Assembly (NCBI RefSeq): GCF_004368785.1
Contig: NZ_SODM01000001.1
Location: 434,001 to 498,000, forward strand
Direction: 5' to 3'
From: Flavobacterium sp. 270
Lineage (GTDB): Bacteria; Bacteroidota; Bacteroidia; Flavobacteriales; Flavobacteriaceae
Length of the DNA stretch: 64,000 nucleotides
Of this stretch, positions 17,288 through 27,132 are shown one piece after another; positions within the stretch are counted from its first letter, which is position 1, and every line of letters begins with the position of its first letter. The translations under genes were made by a program, and so were the position numbers. The notes under the pieces are model-generated. The model searched no databases, had not been told where the DNA came from, and saw only the letters and a list, made by a program, of their open reading frames with translations.

Positions 17288-20200
17288 TTATCTAATTAAA
17301 GTCACACTCATCAAACCAATCACAACATCATTTGCAATGGTTTTTAAAGTCATATTTTTTAATGTTTTTTCTTTATTTAAAGGCAATTCCAAAATCGTTC
17401 CCGCACCGCCATCAACACCATAACTTGAAAATCCTTTTATGTTGGTGAAATCTTTAAAAGTTCTGGAAATTTCGCCAGTTTTAAAATAAACTCTTGGCGG
17501 CTTCGGAGCGTCTGTTGTAAAAGCTAATCCATCGGTAAAATAATCCTGTTCAATCGGCCACCAGTTTTCCGGGTTTTTTAATGGTAAAATTTCCGAAGTT
17601 CCATCTGTATAATTTACTGTAATTTCACCGTTTACGATTCGGCTTTGCATTGGGTTTGTCGTTCCAGCCATGATAAAATAAACGTGCGAAGCTTTTCCGT
17701 TTAACGGAATATTGACTCTTTCCGGAAAATTATCCCACATTGATGTGAAGATTATATTTTTCTGATTTTGATCTGAAGGTGTTTGAAACGGAATCCCGTT
17801 TGGTGTTGTAATTTGCCCATTCGCTTTTGCTTTTTCGCGTAAGCCGGAATCATCAATTTTTACCGAAACATTTGGATAACACCAATTTCCAATTCCCTGT
17901 TTGGGAAGCTGCAAAGTCACGGTTTTTGGTCTTGGCGATAAATATTCATAATTAAAAATATCAGTAACTTTTGAATTGAAAAACGGACTAAGTGAAACCG
18001 TTTCTGTTTTTACAGCTTTATCCAGCGGAATATCCCAATTTACAGCTTTTTCATCTGCTTGCTTTTCTTTTTTTACACTTACGTGAATGGGCTGCCACCA
18101 AGTAAAATCGCCTTGTTTCAATTGTACAAAAAAGACTTTATTTCCAGCCGAATTCACTTTCGCCTTGAGCGAAAAATCACTTTTATTACTATCTGCTAAA
18201 ACTTGCTGCGGGTCGTAAACAGAAACCATTTTCGCTTTTGTATTGATTTCTAAACTTTCATTCAAAACAAAATTCTCTTTTGATTTTATTTCTTCTAAAG
18301 AATTTCCTTTCCATTTTATTTTAATATCATAAACTGAATTATTCGGAACTTCAATACTGATTTTAGGTTTTCCAATACTTTCAGAAACAGCTTTCCAAGA
18401 AGCAGATTTTCCGTTTACTAAAATACTTTCTACAGCTTCGTAAGATGCATTTAGAATCAAATTCAAACTCATTTTTGCCTGAAACTGACTTTTAATCAAA
18501 TATCTTTCTTCTTTATTTTCTCTTTTAAAAGCAATAGAAACATCTGGAATTTCTAAAGATGCATTTTCCCATTTCTCAGGAAAACCTGGTTTAATCGTTA
18601 AAACTCCTGCCAAAGCATCGGGCTGAATTCCAAAAAGTCCTTCGACCAAAGTTCGCGAAGCCATACCAATTGGATCGGCAAAATCACGGTACAATTCACC
18701 GCGAATAGCATCCTGATACATAAGCTGTTCAAATCCGCCCGGCGACGCTCCCAGATACATACTTTCTATCAAAGCACTTTCCCACATTTTAAAAGCTTTC
18801 TCCGATTGACCGCCTTGCCAAAAAGCCAGCGAAGTATGCAATTGTTCCGCCAAAGCCACATTATTTATAGACCAAGTATAAGGCTGCCAATTGGTTGTGC
18901 TGATAACATAAAGGTCTTTTTTGTCTAAACCTTCGGCAGAAATTGAAATATGCGGAATCTCATTATCGACATAATTGAGCATTTGGTAACTCTCAAAAGG
19001 CGTTGATAATTCGGAATCTATGGTGTGATAAATGCTCCAAATTCCCGGCACATCATGCAATAATCGATTTCCCAAAGCATCTTTATATTCGGCAAAAATT
19101 CCTTTTTTCGGAACCCAAAGTTGTGCGTTTGTGGCTTTTAAGATTTTATCGGCTTCATTAGAAAACGGAACATTATCTTTCTGGATTTTCTTTGCAATTT
19201 CAGCAACAGTTTTATTGGCATAATAATTATAAGCCGACGAATGAATCACGCCGCCACCGCTATATTGCAAGGCATCGCTCGCCCAAATTGAAGCGTATGC
19301 ATCGTAAAGCCCGTCATTATCAGCGTCAAAATTTCTTTTTTCCCAATTCAGATGTCGTTCAATCGTAGGCCACATTTCTTTAATGAAAGAGGTGTCGCCC
19401 GTCCATTTAAAATGGCGTAACATCTGGTCTATAAAAACCAGATTCATATCATAATGATGCGCCACATTATTCTTGTTCGGGCTTCTGCTTATGTAACCGC
19501 TGCTAAACATAGACGTTCCGATTTCTTCTTTTTGGCGCGCTAAATTTTTCAACGTATCAAAAACAACCGGCCCCGTTAAAGGCTCTAAAACCTGAGATTT
19601 GCTGTAACTCGTAAAATGCGATTTTGCACGATCGTGCCAGCCTAAAGGATCTGCGGTATACGCACCGCGCCATGCATTTAGATACATTCTCCAGGCAATC
19701 GCGCCATGAAGGTACGCGGGGCTTTCCCAAATTCCGTCGGAAGCAATTGCCAGCGCAGCGCCTAAAGTATTAATATAAGGATCTGGGGTTGAAACCTTGA
19801 CTCTGTTCGCCAGCAAAAGTGTTTCCTGAATTGATTTGTCGTATAATTTTGCAATTGACTGCTGCGTATTTTCGGTTTTTGATTCTGTTTGAAGAAGCCA
19901 GTATAATCCAGTTTTAGAAATCGTTTTTATTTTTCCTGTAATAAGCGGCAATGATTCTTCTTTTGAATTAAAAAGTTCCAAAGGTGTATTTTGATGATCT
20001 GCATTCGCAAAATGCGTTTCAGATTCTGGAAAAGATCCACTCAAACTTCTATTATTTCCCGTTTTCTGTCTGTTACTTTCTGAGCCATAATCCAGCAGAA
20101 AAGATTGTTTTTTAATCGTGTATTTGTTGTTAACACAATATTGAGGCTGTAAATAAAAAACCGATTCCGGATCTGCGCCAATATCGCCGTCACGGCTAAA

Positions 20201-20689
20201 TTTCTTTCCGGTCGCACCGCCAAAAGCCCAAATTAAATCGGTGTTTTTATCGATATTTTCCCCGTAAACTTTTACTATAAAACCTTCACTTTCTTTTAGT
20301 GCGACAACATCAACAAACAATTTTCCTTTTCCTAAAATAGCATCTTCAATAATATATTGCATTGTTCCTAAAACATATTTTGTATCAATTTTAGAAACTT
20401 CAGTAATCCATTTGCTGTCTTTTCCGTTGATCAAACCGAACTTTAAATTCCCTCCCATTCCCGGCATGTACATTGCAAATTCCGGAAGATCGCCGGTTTC
20501 TACCCTAAATCCTGTGTTAGATCCGTACAATGCTCTGTTGAATTTTCGAGTTCCGTTTTTTAATACAAAACTATTTCCGTCTGGCGCATAATGTATTTTT
20601 CGTACTTCTTTTTGCTGTCCGAAAACTATGGTCGAACACAAAAAAAACAGAGCTGTCAGGAATTGTAAAGTATCTTTTTTAATCTTCAT
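17288..20689 (-). CDS. Large exported DUF4450-domain protein, putative glycosidase
   Basis: A 1133-residue protein with a signal peptide (about 1-24). The segment FNRALYGSNTGFRVETGDLPEFAMYMPGMGGNLKFG near residue 50 is the DUF4450 signature. The middle (about 300-720) has helical repeats typical of (alpha/alpha)6 glycosidases (AWRMYLNAWRGAYTADPLGWHDR, MNLVFIDQMLRHFKWTGDTSFI). The C-terminal ~350 residues are beta-rich, probably binding modules. No characterised activity is known to me for this architecture. It is divergent to the CE12-GH2 operon and carries the shared pectin operator, so it is probably part of the same degradation pathway. Confidence 0.75.
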   Translation of the reverse strand: MKIKKDTLQFLTALFFLCSTIVFGQQKEVRKIHYAPDGNSFVLKNGTRKFNRALYGSNTGFRVETGDLPEFAMYMPGMGGNLKFGLINGKDSKWITEVSKIDTKYVLGTMQYIIEDAILGKGKLFVDVVALKESEGFIVKVYGENIDKNTDLIWAFGGATGKKFSRDGDIGADPESVFYLQPQYCVNNKYTIKKQSFLLDYGSESNRQKTGNNRSLSGSFPESETHFANADHQNTPLELFNSKEESLPLITGKIKTISKTGLYWLLQTESKTENTQQSIAKLYDKSIQETLLLANRVKVSTPDPYINTLGAALAIASDGIWESPAYLHGAIAWRMYLNAWRGAYTADPLGWHDRAKSHFTSYSKSQVLEPLTGPVVFDTLKNLARQKEEIGTSMFSSGYISRSPNKNNVAHHYDMNLVFIDQMLRHFKWTGDTSFIKEMWPTIERHLNWEKRNFDADNDGLYDAYASIWASDALQYSGGGVIHSSAYNYYANKTVAEIAKKIQKDNVPFSNEADKILKATNAQLWVPKKGIFAEYKDALGNRLLHDVPGIWSIYHTIDSELSTPFESYQMLNYVDNEIPHISISAEGLDKKDLYVISTTNWQPYTWSINNVALAEQLHTSLAFWQGGQSEKAFKMWESALIESMYLGASPGGFEQLMYQDAIRGELYRDFADPIGMASRTLVEGLFGIQPDALAGVLTIKPGFPEKWENASLEIPDVSIAFKRENKEERYLIKSQFQAKMSLNLILNASYEAVESILVNGKSASWKAVSESIGKPKISIEVPNNSVYDIKIKWKGNSLEEIKSKENFVLNESLEINTKAKMVSVYDPQQVLADSNKSDFSLKAKVNSAGNKVFFVQLKQGDFTWWQPIHVSVKKEKQADEKAVNWDIPLDKAVKTETVSLSPFFNSKVTDIFNYEYLSPRPKTVTLQLPKQGIGNWCYPNVSVKIDDSGLREKAKANGQITTPNGIPFQTPSDQNQKNIIFTSMWDNFPERVNIPLNGKASHVYFIMAGTTNPMQSRIVNGEITVNYTDGTSEILPLKNPENWWPIEQDYFTDGLAFTTDAPKPPRVYFKTGEISRTFKDFTNIKGFSSYGVDGGAGTILELPLNKEKTLKNMTLKTIANDVVIGLMSVTLIR

Positions 20690-20799
20690 AAAGTGAAAAG
20701 TATTGTCAATTATTAAAATTTGAATAATAAAATTTTATATCCTTTATTTTATCAATTTCATAACATTGATGCAATTTCTTTGTTTTTTACTGGTATACT

Positions 20800-20816
20800 A
20801 TCCTGTACCTACCTGA
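20800..20816 (-). promoter_or_regulatory. Shared operator, copy 1 (DUF4450 gene)
   Basis: Read on the minus strand: a diverged half-site TCAGGTA, 3 bases, then a perfect ACAGGAT (20800-20806). It lies about 110 bp before the DUF4450 start. The promoter box 21 bp downstream is weak here, unlike the other four copies. Confidence 0.6.
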
Positions 20817-20856
20817 TTATTCTTTATTAATATTTTAAATATTTACTTACTTTTTA

Positions 20857-20902
20857 ACATCATAGTACAGGATACTACAAGAATATCAAATTATTATATT
20901 TG
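20857..20902 (+). promoter_or_regulatory. Shared operator and -7 box, copy 2 (CE12-GH2 operon)
   Basis: Half-sites ACATCAT (20857-20863) and ACAGGAT (20867-20873), period 10, then exactly 21 bases to TATATTTG (20895-20902), a perfect TAnnTTTG box. Transcription would begin near 20908. Confidence 0.75.
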
Positions 20903-20929
20903 AAAATACAATTATTAAATTATCATAAA

Positions 20930-22282
20930 TTGATAAAATGTAAGGCATTTTTATTTGTTATTCTTAGTATTGCCATTTTCGGTAATTTCTCCACTGTATA
21001 TGGGTTTAGCAATCTAAAAGTAGATTCAAAGTCCAAATTTCCTAAATCAATAACTTCCTTATTGTTTGCTTTTGGAACTGCTGAAAATCCACAAGGAAAA
21101 TTAGTTTCAACTCCAATAGCTTATAACGCAGCATCAGGTTATGGTTTTGATTTGAATACAGCTTCAAATGTCAAAATCAATTCTAATACGTTTTCTTCTC
21201 AAAAACCAACTTATTTTTCTGTGAATGTTCCTGAAGGAAATTATCAGGTAGAAATTACAATGGGAAGTTTGAAAAACAAATCGAATATTACCATAAAAAC
21301 AGAATCGAGAAGATTGTTACTGAATCAATTTGCCATTAAAAAAGGAAAACAAATAACGCGGACTTTTAATGTAAATGTTAGAAACACTAAAATTGACGAC
21401 AAAACCAGCATCGTTCTCAAAGACAGAGAAAAAGATATTCTGGATTGGGATAATAAACTTACGTTGGAGTTTTTAGGCGACGTTTCTATTCAAAGTATAA
21501 AAATTACGGCTGTAGAAAATTTAACTGTACTTTATTTGGCCGGAGATTCTACCGTAACCGATCAGGATGTAGAACCTTGGGCTTCGTGGGGACAATTTAT
21601 TACCAATTATTTTGATGATTCTGTAGTCGTTGCCAATTATGCTTATTCGGGTTCTTCTTTGAGTTCTTTTAAAAATTCAAATCGATTGCAAAAAATACTT
21701 TCAGTAATCAAAAAAAACGATTATTTGTTTGTTGAATTTGGTCATAATGACGAAAAAATAAAAGGCGAAGGAAATGGCGCGTACGGATCGTATTCTGATT
21801 TATTGAAAGAATTTATTCAAGCTGCAAAAGACAAAGGCGCCATTCCGATTTTGGTAACGCCGACGCAACGCCGATTCTTTAATGAAAATGGAACTTTAAA
21901 AGAAACACACGGCGAATTTCCTGATGCAATGCGTGCCGTGGCTCAAAAAAACAATGTTTCACTTATTGATATTACCAAATTAACGACAACTTTATACGAA
22001 GCCTGGGGCGATGAAACTTCCAGAAAAGCATTTGTACAATATCCTGCAAACACTTTTCCGGGACAGGAAAAAGCATTAGACGACAATACGCACTTTAATA
22101 GTTTTGGAGCCAACGAAATTGCTCTTTGCGTTCTTAAAGGAATCCGCGAATTGAATCTTCCGTTAAAAAATCAAATCTTAAAAGAAACTCCTGCTTACGA
22201 TCCTAAAAAACCAAATTCATTTTCGTCATGGAATCTGCCAATGAGCGACCGCTTTGAAATTGCAAAACCAGACGGAAATTAA
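20930..22282 (+). CDS. Rhamnogalacturonan acetylesterase, CE12 (SGNH)
   Basis: About 450 residues: a signal peptide, a galactose-binding-like beta-sandwich (about 45-200, YGFDLNTASNVKINSNTF), then an SGNH esterase with S207 in AGDST, FGHND, and the D385-x-x-H388 pair (DNTHF). CE12 enzymes remove acetyl groups from the galacturonate of rhamnogalacturonan-I, which opens it to lyases and hydrolases. The start is uncertain: a TTG at 20900 is in frame but overlaps the promoter box, so the TTG at 20930, giving MIKCKAFLFVILSIAIF, is preferred. The stop overlaps the ATG of the GH2 gene by one base (TAATG), so the two are co-translated. Confidence 0.87.
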   Translation: MIKCKAFLFVILSIAIFGNFSTVYGFSNLKVDSKSKFPKSITSLLFAFGTAENPQGKLVSTPIAYNAASGYGFDLNTASNVKINSNTFSSQKPTYFSVNVPEGNYQVEITMGSLKNKSNITIKTESRRLLLNQFAIKKGKQITRTFNVNVRNTKIDDKTSIVLKDREKDILDWDNKLTLEFLGDVSIQSIKITAVENLTVLYLAGDSTVTDQDVEPWASWGQFITNYFDDSVVVANYAYSGSSLSSFKNSNRLQKILSVIKKNDYLFVEFGHNDEKIKGEGNGAYGSYSDLLKEFIQAAKDKGAIPILVTPTQRRFFNENGTLKETHGEFPDAMRAVAQKNNVSLIDITKLTTTLYEAWGDETSRKAFVQYPANTFPGQEKALDDNTHFNSFGANEIALCVLKGIRELNLPLKNQILKETPAYDPKKPNSFSSWNLPMSDRFEIAKPDGN

Positions 22283-25152
22283 TGACTAACTTACTAACTA
22301 TGCGACCAAACCAAACTCTTCAAACTATTGTTATTTCGGCTTTTTCGCTTTTCTGTTCGCTGCATACAACGGCTCAGAAAACCGAAAAAATTTACCTTTC
22401 GGGAAAAGATTTTGAGCATCCTGTACAATGGGATTTTTATTGTACGGATGGAAATAACAGCAAAAAATGGTCAACTATAAATGTTCCGTCGCAATGGGAA
22501 TTGGAAGGTTTTGGCGAATATACCTATGGGCGCTGGTATAAAGAACTGAACCAAAAAGAACCGAGTAAAGAAGAAGGTTTATATAAATATGAATTTGAGG
22601 TTCCTTCAGATTATAAAGGCAAAAGGGTGCTGATTGCATTTGGCGGCGCCATGACGGACACAGAAGTAAAAATAAATGGAAAACTTGCCGGAGCGATTCA
22701 TCAAGGCGGTTTTTACGAGTTTAAATATGATATTTCTTCATTATTAAAATTTGGTTCTAAAAACATTTTGGAAGTTCATGTCTGGAAACAATCTGCCAAT
22801 AAATCGGTTAACGCTGCAGAACGCAGAGCCGACTGGTGGCTTTTTGGCGGGATTTATCGTCCGGTTTGGCTGGAAGTTTCTCCAAAAACGCATATCGAAC
22901 ATATTGCGGTAAATCCAAAAATGGACGGTTCTGTTACGGTTGATTTGAGTTTAAAAGATATCCCTAAAAACGCCACTTTAGAAGCCTCTCTTAAAGGTTT
23001 AAACGGAGAAAATTTTCAGACTTTTAATTTTCCCCTTAAAGCGAAAACTACTAGAGAATCTATTTCGGCACAATGGAAAAACATTAAACCGTGGAATCCC
23101 GAAACGCCTAATTTATATAACCTGGAATTGGTTTTAAAACAAAACGGAATTGTGCTTCATCAATATGAAAAACGAATTGGTTTTAGGACTTTAGAGTTTA
23201 AAAAACAAGACGGAATTTATGTAAACGGCACTAAAATTATCATGAAAGGAATTAACCGCCATTCGTTCTGGCCGGAAGGCGGAAGAAGCACCAGCAAGAG
23301 AATCAGCGAATTGGACGGAAAATTAATAAAAGACATGAATATGAATGCGGTTCGCGGGCATTATCCGCCAGACGAGCATTTTCTGGAAGTCTGCGATTCG
23401 TTAGGACTTTTTGTTTTGAATGAATTGGCGGGCTGGCAAAACTCTTATGATACCGAAACGGGAACAAAATTAGTAACCGAAATGATTACCCGCGATGTCA
23501 ATCATCCATCGGTAATTATTTGGGATAACGGTAACGAAGGCGGCTGGAATTATAATGTCGACAAAGTTTTTTCAGATCTTGATCCTCAAAAGAGAATTGT
23601 GATTCATCCGTGGGCTGATTTTAATGGCTGGGACACGCATCATTATCCGACTTATTTAACGGGTATGCATCGTTTTAATGCCGGCGAAAATGTTTTTTTT
23701 CCGACTGAATTTATGCACGGAACTTACGATAACGGACACGGCGCGGCGCTGGAAGATTTTTGGAATCGCTACAAAGAAAGTCCGCTTTTTGCGGGAGGTT
23801 TTATGTGGGCAATGTTGGATGAAGCTGTAAAACGCTCAGATTGGACGGGTGATGTAAAATTTGACTCAAAAGGTTCGCTTGCAGCAGATGGAATTCTGGG
23901 TCCGCACCGCGAAAGAGAAGGAAGTTATTATACCGTAAAAGAAGTTTGGGCGCCGATTCAGTTTCAGCAAAAACAGGTTACAGAAGGTTTTGACGGTTCT
24001 TTTTTAATTAAAAACGATTATCTTTTTAGTAATTTGAATTCCTGTAAAATGGAGTTTAAAGTATCTTCTTCTGATAAAAATGTACTGTATACCGATGGCG
24101 TTGCTAAAGAAATTGCTTCGGGTAAAATTGAGATTCCGAGTATAGAAACTGGCGAAACGCGCAAAATAAATTTTACGGTTCCGAACAATTTTGCCGATGG
24201 TGATGTTTTATCAATTACCGCTTTTGATCAATTTAATAAAGAAATTTATACGTGGACATGGCCGATTCATAAAGCGAAGTTTTATGCCGAAAAATTTCTG
24301 AAAGTTGAAAATTTAAAAGCAAAAGCAACGACAAATAAAACCGGAAACGAAATCACGCTTAAAGGAAATAATGTTACGGTAACTTTTGATGCTTTGACAG
24401 GAGAAATCGTGACTATTAAAAACGATAAAAACACAATTCTGCTGACAAATGGCCCGCGCCCAATTGGCATGAAAGCCAAATTAAAAGATATTCAGATTTC
24501 GCAAGAAAACGACAAAGCTATTTGTACAGCAACTTACATTGGCGGTTTATCTTCTATAAAATGGATTATGGAACCTGACGGAAGATTTAAAATGGAATTA
24601 ACCGCTCTTAAAAATGCGTCTGGCGGTGAAGGTTTTGACGGTGCTTTTTTTGAAGATAAAATCAGCGCTTTCGGAATTACGTTTAGTTTTCCTGAGAAAG
24701 ATGTTACGGGTATAAAATGGTTTGGAAGAGGCCCGTATCATGTTTGGAAAAACAGAATTAAAGGAACGACTTACGGCATTTGGGAAAAAGCATATAACAA
24801 TACGATTACGGGCGAAAGTTTTGAAAATCTTATTTATCCTGAATTTAAAGGTTATCATGCTAATTTATTGGGTGCGAATCTAAAAGCAGGAAATTCTTCG
24901 TTTAAAATTTTCAGCGAATCGGATAATTTATTTTTAAGATTATTTACGCCGGATCTGCCTAAAAATGGTTTTCCGGGAAGTAATCCACAGCCTGAATTTC
25001 CGGCGGGTGATATTTCGTTTATGTATGAAATTCCGGCAATGCGTGATTTTAAACCTTTGGAACAGCAAGGCCCACAGAGTCAGCCGACTAATATTAGAAT
25101 TAAAAGCGGCGATGACGGGATTAAGATGAATTTATGGTTTGATTTTAGGTAG
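22282..25152 (+). CDS. Glycoside hydrolase family 2, beta-galactosidase type
   Basis: A 956-residue exported enzyme with the GH2 modules in order: jelly-roll N-terminal domain (about 40-200, WSTINVPSQWELEGFG), Ig-like domain, TIM barrel (about 310-600) with MKGINRHSFWPEGGR, acid/base E419 in DNGNEGG and nucleophile E476 in PTEFMHG, then two beta-sandwiches with LLTNGPRPIG and GRGPYHVWKNR. The bgaC/lacZ-like C-terminal modules suggest beta-galactosidase activity on galactan side chains of rhamnogalacturonan, but beta-glucuronidase or another specificity cannot be excluded. It is translated with the CE12 gene and followed by the double CE12 gene about 200 bp away. Confidence 0.87.
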   Translation: MTNLLTMRPNQTLQTIVISAFSLFCSLHTTAQKTEKIYLSGKDFEHPVQWDFYCTDGNNSKKWSTINVPSQWELEGFGEYTYGRWYKELNQKEPSKEEGLYKYEFEVPSDYKGKRVLIAFGGAMTDTEVKINGKLAGAIHQGGFYEFKYDISSLLKFGSKNILEVHVWKQSANKSVNAAERRADWWLFGGIYRPVWLEVSPKTHIEHIAVNPKMDGSVTVDLSLKDIPKNATLEASLKGLNGENFQTFNFPLKAKTTRESISAQWKNIKPWNPETPNLYNLELVLKQNGIVLHQYEKRIGFRTLEFKKQDGIYVNGTKIIMKGINRHSFWPEGGRSTSKRISELDGKLIKDMNMNAVRGHYPPDEHFLEVCDSLGLFVLNELAGWQNSYDTETGTKLVTEMITRDVNHPSVIIWDNGNEGGWNYNVDKVFSDLDPQKRIVIHPWADFNGWDTHHYPTYLTGMHRFNAGENVFFPTEFMHGTYDNGHGAALEDFWNRYKESPLFAGGFMWAMLDEAVKRSDWTGDVKFDSKGSLAADGILGPHREREGSYYTVKEVWAPIQFQQKQVTEGFDGSFLIKNDYLFSNLNSCKMEFKVSSSDKNVLYTDGVAKEIASGKIEIPSIETGETRKINFTVPNNFADGDVLSITAFDQFNKEIYTWTWPIHKAKFYAEKFLKVENLKAKATTNKTGNEITLKGNNVTVTFDALTGEIVTIKNDKNTILLTNGPRPIGMKAKLKDIQISQENDKAICTATYIGGLSSIKWIMEPDGRFKMELTALKNASGGEGFDGAFFEDKISAFGITFSFPEKDVTGIKWFGRGPYHVWKNRIKGTTYGIWEKAYNNTITGESFENLIYPEFKGYHANLLGANLKAGNSSFKIFSESDNLFLRLFTPDLPKNGFPGSNPQPEFPAGDISFMYEIPAMRDFKPLEQQGPQSQPTNIRIKSGDDGIKMNLWFDFR

Positions 25153-25216
25153 GGATTTTGGTTTTAGGTTTCAGGTTTCAGGTTTAACCTTTGTCGATTT
25201 AACTTAACGCAAAGTT

Positions 25217-25320
25217 TTGTCATTTCGACTGAAAGGAGAAATCACACTAGAAACTCCACAAAGTAATTCGTCAATCTTTGTGGTTACGCGTGCGATTTCT
25301 CCTTTCAGTCGAAATGACAA
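25217..25320. repeat. Inverted repeat with 27-bp perfect arms
   Basis: Arms at 25217-25243 and 25294-25320 (TTGTCATTTCGACTGAAAGG at the outer end of the first) are exact complements around a 50-base centre. It occupies most of the gap between the GH2 and double-CE12 genes, both on the plus strand, so it is transcribed between them and may act as a terminator or a stable RNA hairpin. A short TTTCAGG run at 25162-25185 precedes it. Confidence 0.85.
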
Positions 25321-25362
25321 CATTGGGATTTTTTGCATTTTATAAAATACATTTTTCAAAAT

Positions 25363-26868
25363 ATGAAATTCATTAAACTATTTTCAGTCTTATTTCTAGC
25401 TCTTTTTCTTTTCAATTTTACTCCAAAAAAAGATAATAAACCAACACTTTTTATGGTTGGAGATTCGACCGTAAAAAACGGAAAAGGTCTTGGCGATGGC
25501 GGGCTTTGGGGCTGGGGAGATTATATCGGACAGTTTCTGGATACTACTAAAATCAAAATCGAAAATCATGCTTTGGGTGGTACGAGCAGTCGCACTTTTC
25601 AGGATAAAGGTTTGTGGACTGCGGTTTTGAATAAACTTAAAAAAGGTGATTATGTTTTAATTCAGTTTGGGCATAATGACGATGGGCCTCTTAACGACAG
25701 CCTTCGCGCACGCGGCACCATTAAAGGAATCGGCAATGAAACGGAGGAAATTGACAACATTCTGACCAAAAAACACGAAACTGTTCACAGTTACGGCTGG
25801 TATATTCAGAAAGTAGTTCGCGAAGCTAAAGCGAAAGGTGCGATTCCGATTGTTTGTTCGCCGATTCCCCGAAACGATTGGAAAGACGGCAAAGTACCGC
25901 GCAATAATAAATCGTATGGTTTATGGGCAAAACAAATTGCCAAGAAAGAAAAAGTGACTTTTATCGATTTGAATGATAAAATGTCCGTGGAATTAGAAAA
26001 ATTGGGCGAAGCCAAAGTTACGGGGACTTATTTTTACAAAAAAGATCATACGCATACTTCTGCAAAAGGTGCTGTTTTATCAGCTTCGGTTATTATTAAT
26101 CAATTAAAAGCGAGTAAAAATTCTTTAAAAAATTACATTTTAGAAAATCCAAAAATTGTACTTCCGGCCAAGAAAAAAGTCTTTTTAATTGGCGATTCTA
26201 CTATGGCTGATAATAAAGACGTTAACGCTGTTGGCTGGGGTGTATCTTTTCCTAAATACTGTGATACGACCAGAATTGAAGTGATTAATAAAGCCCGTGG
26301 AGGCAGAAGTACACGAACTTTTGTTTATGAAGGTCTTTGGGACGAAGTGAAAAATCAATTACAACCGGGAAATTTTATTCTGATTCAGTTTGGACATAAT
26401 GATGCCGGAGCTGTTGATAAAGAAAAACTAAGAGGTTCTTTAAAAGGAAACGGAGACGAAACTCAAGAAGTTACACGTCCTGATGGAACAAAAGAAACGG
26501 TTCATACTTTTGGTTTTTATATGGAGAAATTCATTCGTGAAGCCAAAGAAAAAGGCGCGATTCCGATTGTTTTGAGTCAGACGCCGCGAAACGAATGGCC
26601 AAATGATAAAGTGGAACGAAGAGCAGATACTTACGGAAAATGGTCTAAAGATGCCGCCGAAAAAGAAGGTGCTTTTTATATTGATTTGAATGATATTGTG
26701 GCTTTAAAATATGAAGCTTTGGGCAAAGAAAAAGTAAAAGTATTTTTCCCGAAAGATCATACGCATACAGGCGAAGAAGGTGCTGATTTGAATGCGCTTA
26801 CCGTGGCAGAAAGTATTAAAAAATTGAAAGAATGTAATTTGAAAGATTATATCGAAATTCCTAAATAG
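25363..26868 (+). CDS. Tandem two-domain CE12 rhamnogalacturonan acetylesterase
   Basis: A 501-residue exported protein with two complete SGNH esterase domains. Domain 1 has S35 (VGDST), FGHNDDG and D228-H229-T-H231. Domain 2 has S279 (IGDST), FGHNDAG and D465-H466-T-H468. Both share G-G-x-S-x-R-T-F, AKEKGAIPIV-like words and the YG-x-W block, so the gene arose by duplication and fusion. CE12 removes acetyl groups from rhamnogalacturonan. The ATG at 25363 was chosen because it begins a good signal peptide (MKFIKLFSVLFLALFLFNF). All catalytic residues appear intact in both halves. Confidence 0.9.
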   Translation: MKFIKLFSVLFLALFLFNFTPKKDNKPTLFMVGDSTVKNGKGLGDGGLWGWGDYIGQFLDTTKIKIENHALGGTSSRTFQDKGLWTAVLNKLKKGDYVLIQFGHNDDGPLNDSLRARGTIKGIGNETEEIDNILTKKHETVHSYGWYIQKVVREAKAKGAIPIVCSPIPRNDWKDGKVPRNNKSYGLWAKQIAKKEKVTFIDLNDKMSVELEKLGEAKVTGTYFYKKDHTHTSAKGAVLSASVIINQLKASKNSLKNYILENPKIVLPAKKKVFLIGDSTMADNKDVNAVGWGVSFPKYCDTTRIEVINKARGGRSTRTFVYEGLWDEVKNQLQPGNFILIQFGHNDAGAVDKEKLRGSLKGNGDETQEVTRPDGTKETVHTFGFYMEKFIREAKEKGAIPIVLSQTPRNEWPNDKVERRADTYGKWSKDAAEKEGAFYIDLNDIVALKYEALGKEKVKVFFPKDHTHTGEEGADLNALTVAESIKKLKECNLKDYIEIPK

Positions 26869-26916
26869 TATGGTCTCGAATTTGGCTAAAGCCCTTTTCT
26901 AATTGCATATTTTTAA

Positions 26917-26936
26917 CCTCCAGCTAAAGCTGGAGG
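26917..26936. repeat. Small palindrome CCTCCAGCTAAAGCTGGAGG
   Basis: A perfect 9-bp stem with a 2-base centre, about 50 bases after the double-CE12 stop. It is REP-like and may serve as a weak terminator. Confidence 0.6.
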
Positions 26937-26980
26937 CAATTCAAATTTTACTTTTTAAATCAACAAAATTATTTAGTTTT

Positions 26981-27082
26981 CCTGCAAGGTTTCCAAAACC
27001 TTGTAGGTATTACTTTTAGCTCTTATAATTTGATCTTCTTTTTGGAATATTGATACCTACAAGGTTTTGGAAACCTTGCAGG
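26981..27082. repeat. Inverted repeat with two 30-bp CCTGCAAGG arms
   Basis: Arms at 26981-27010 and 27053-27082 are exact complements, and each is identical to the solo copy at 14651-14680. It lies between the converging double-CE12 and GH28 genes. Confidence 0.88.
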
Positions 27083-27132
27083 AAGAGCATAAAAAATCTT
27101 AGAATCTTAGCTACTCAGAACCTTAGAACCTC

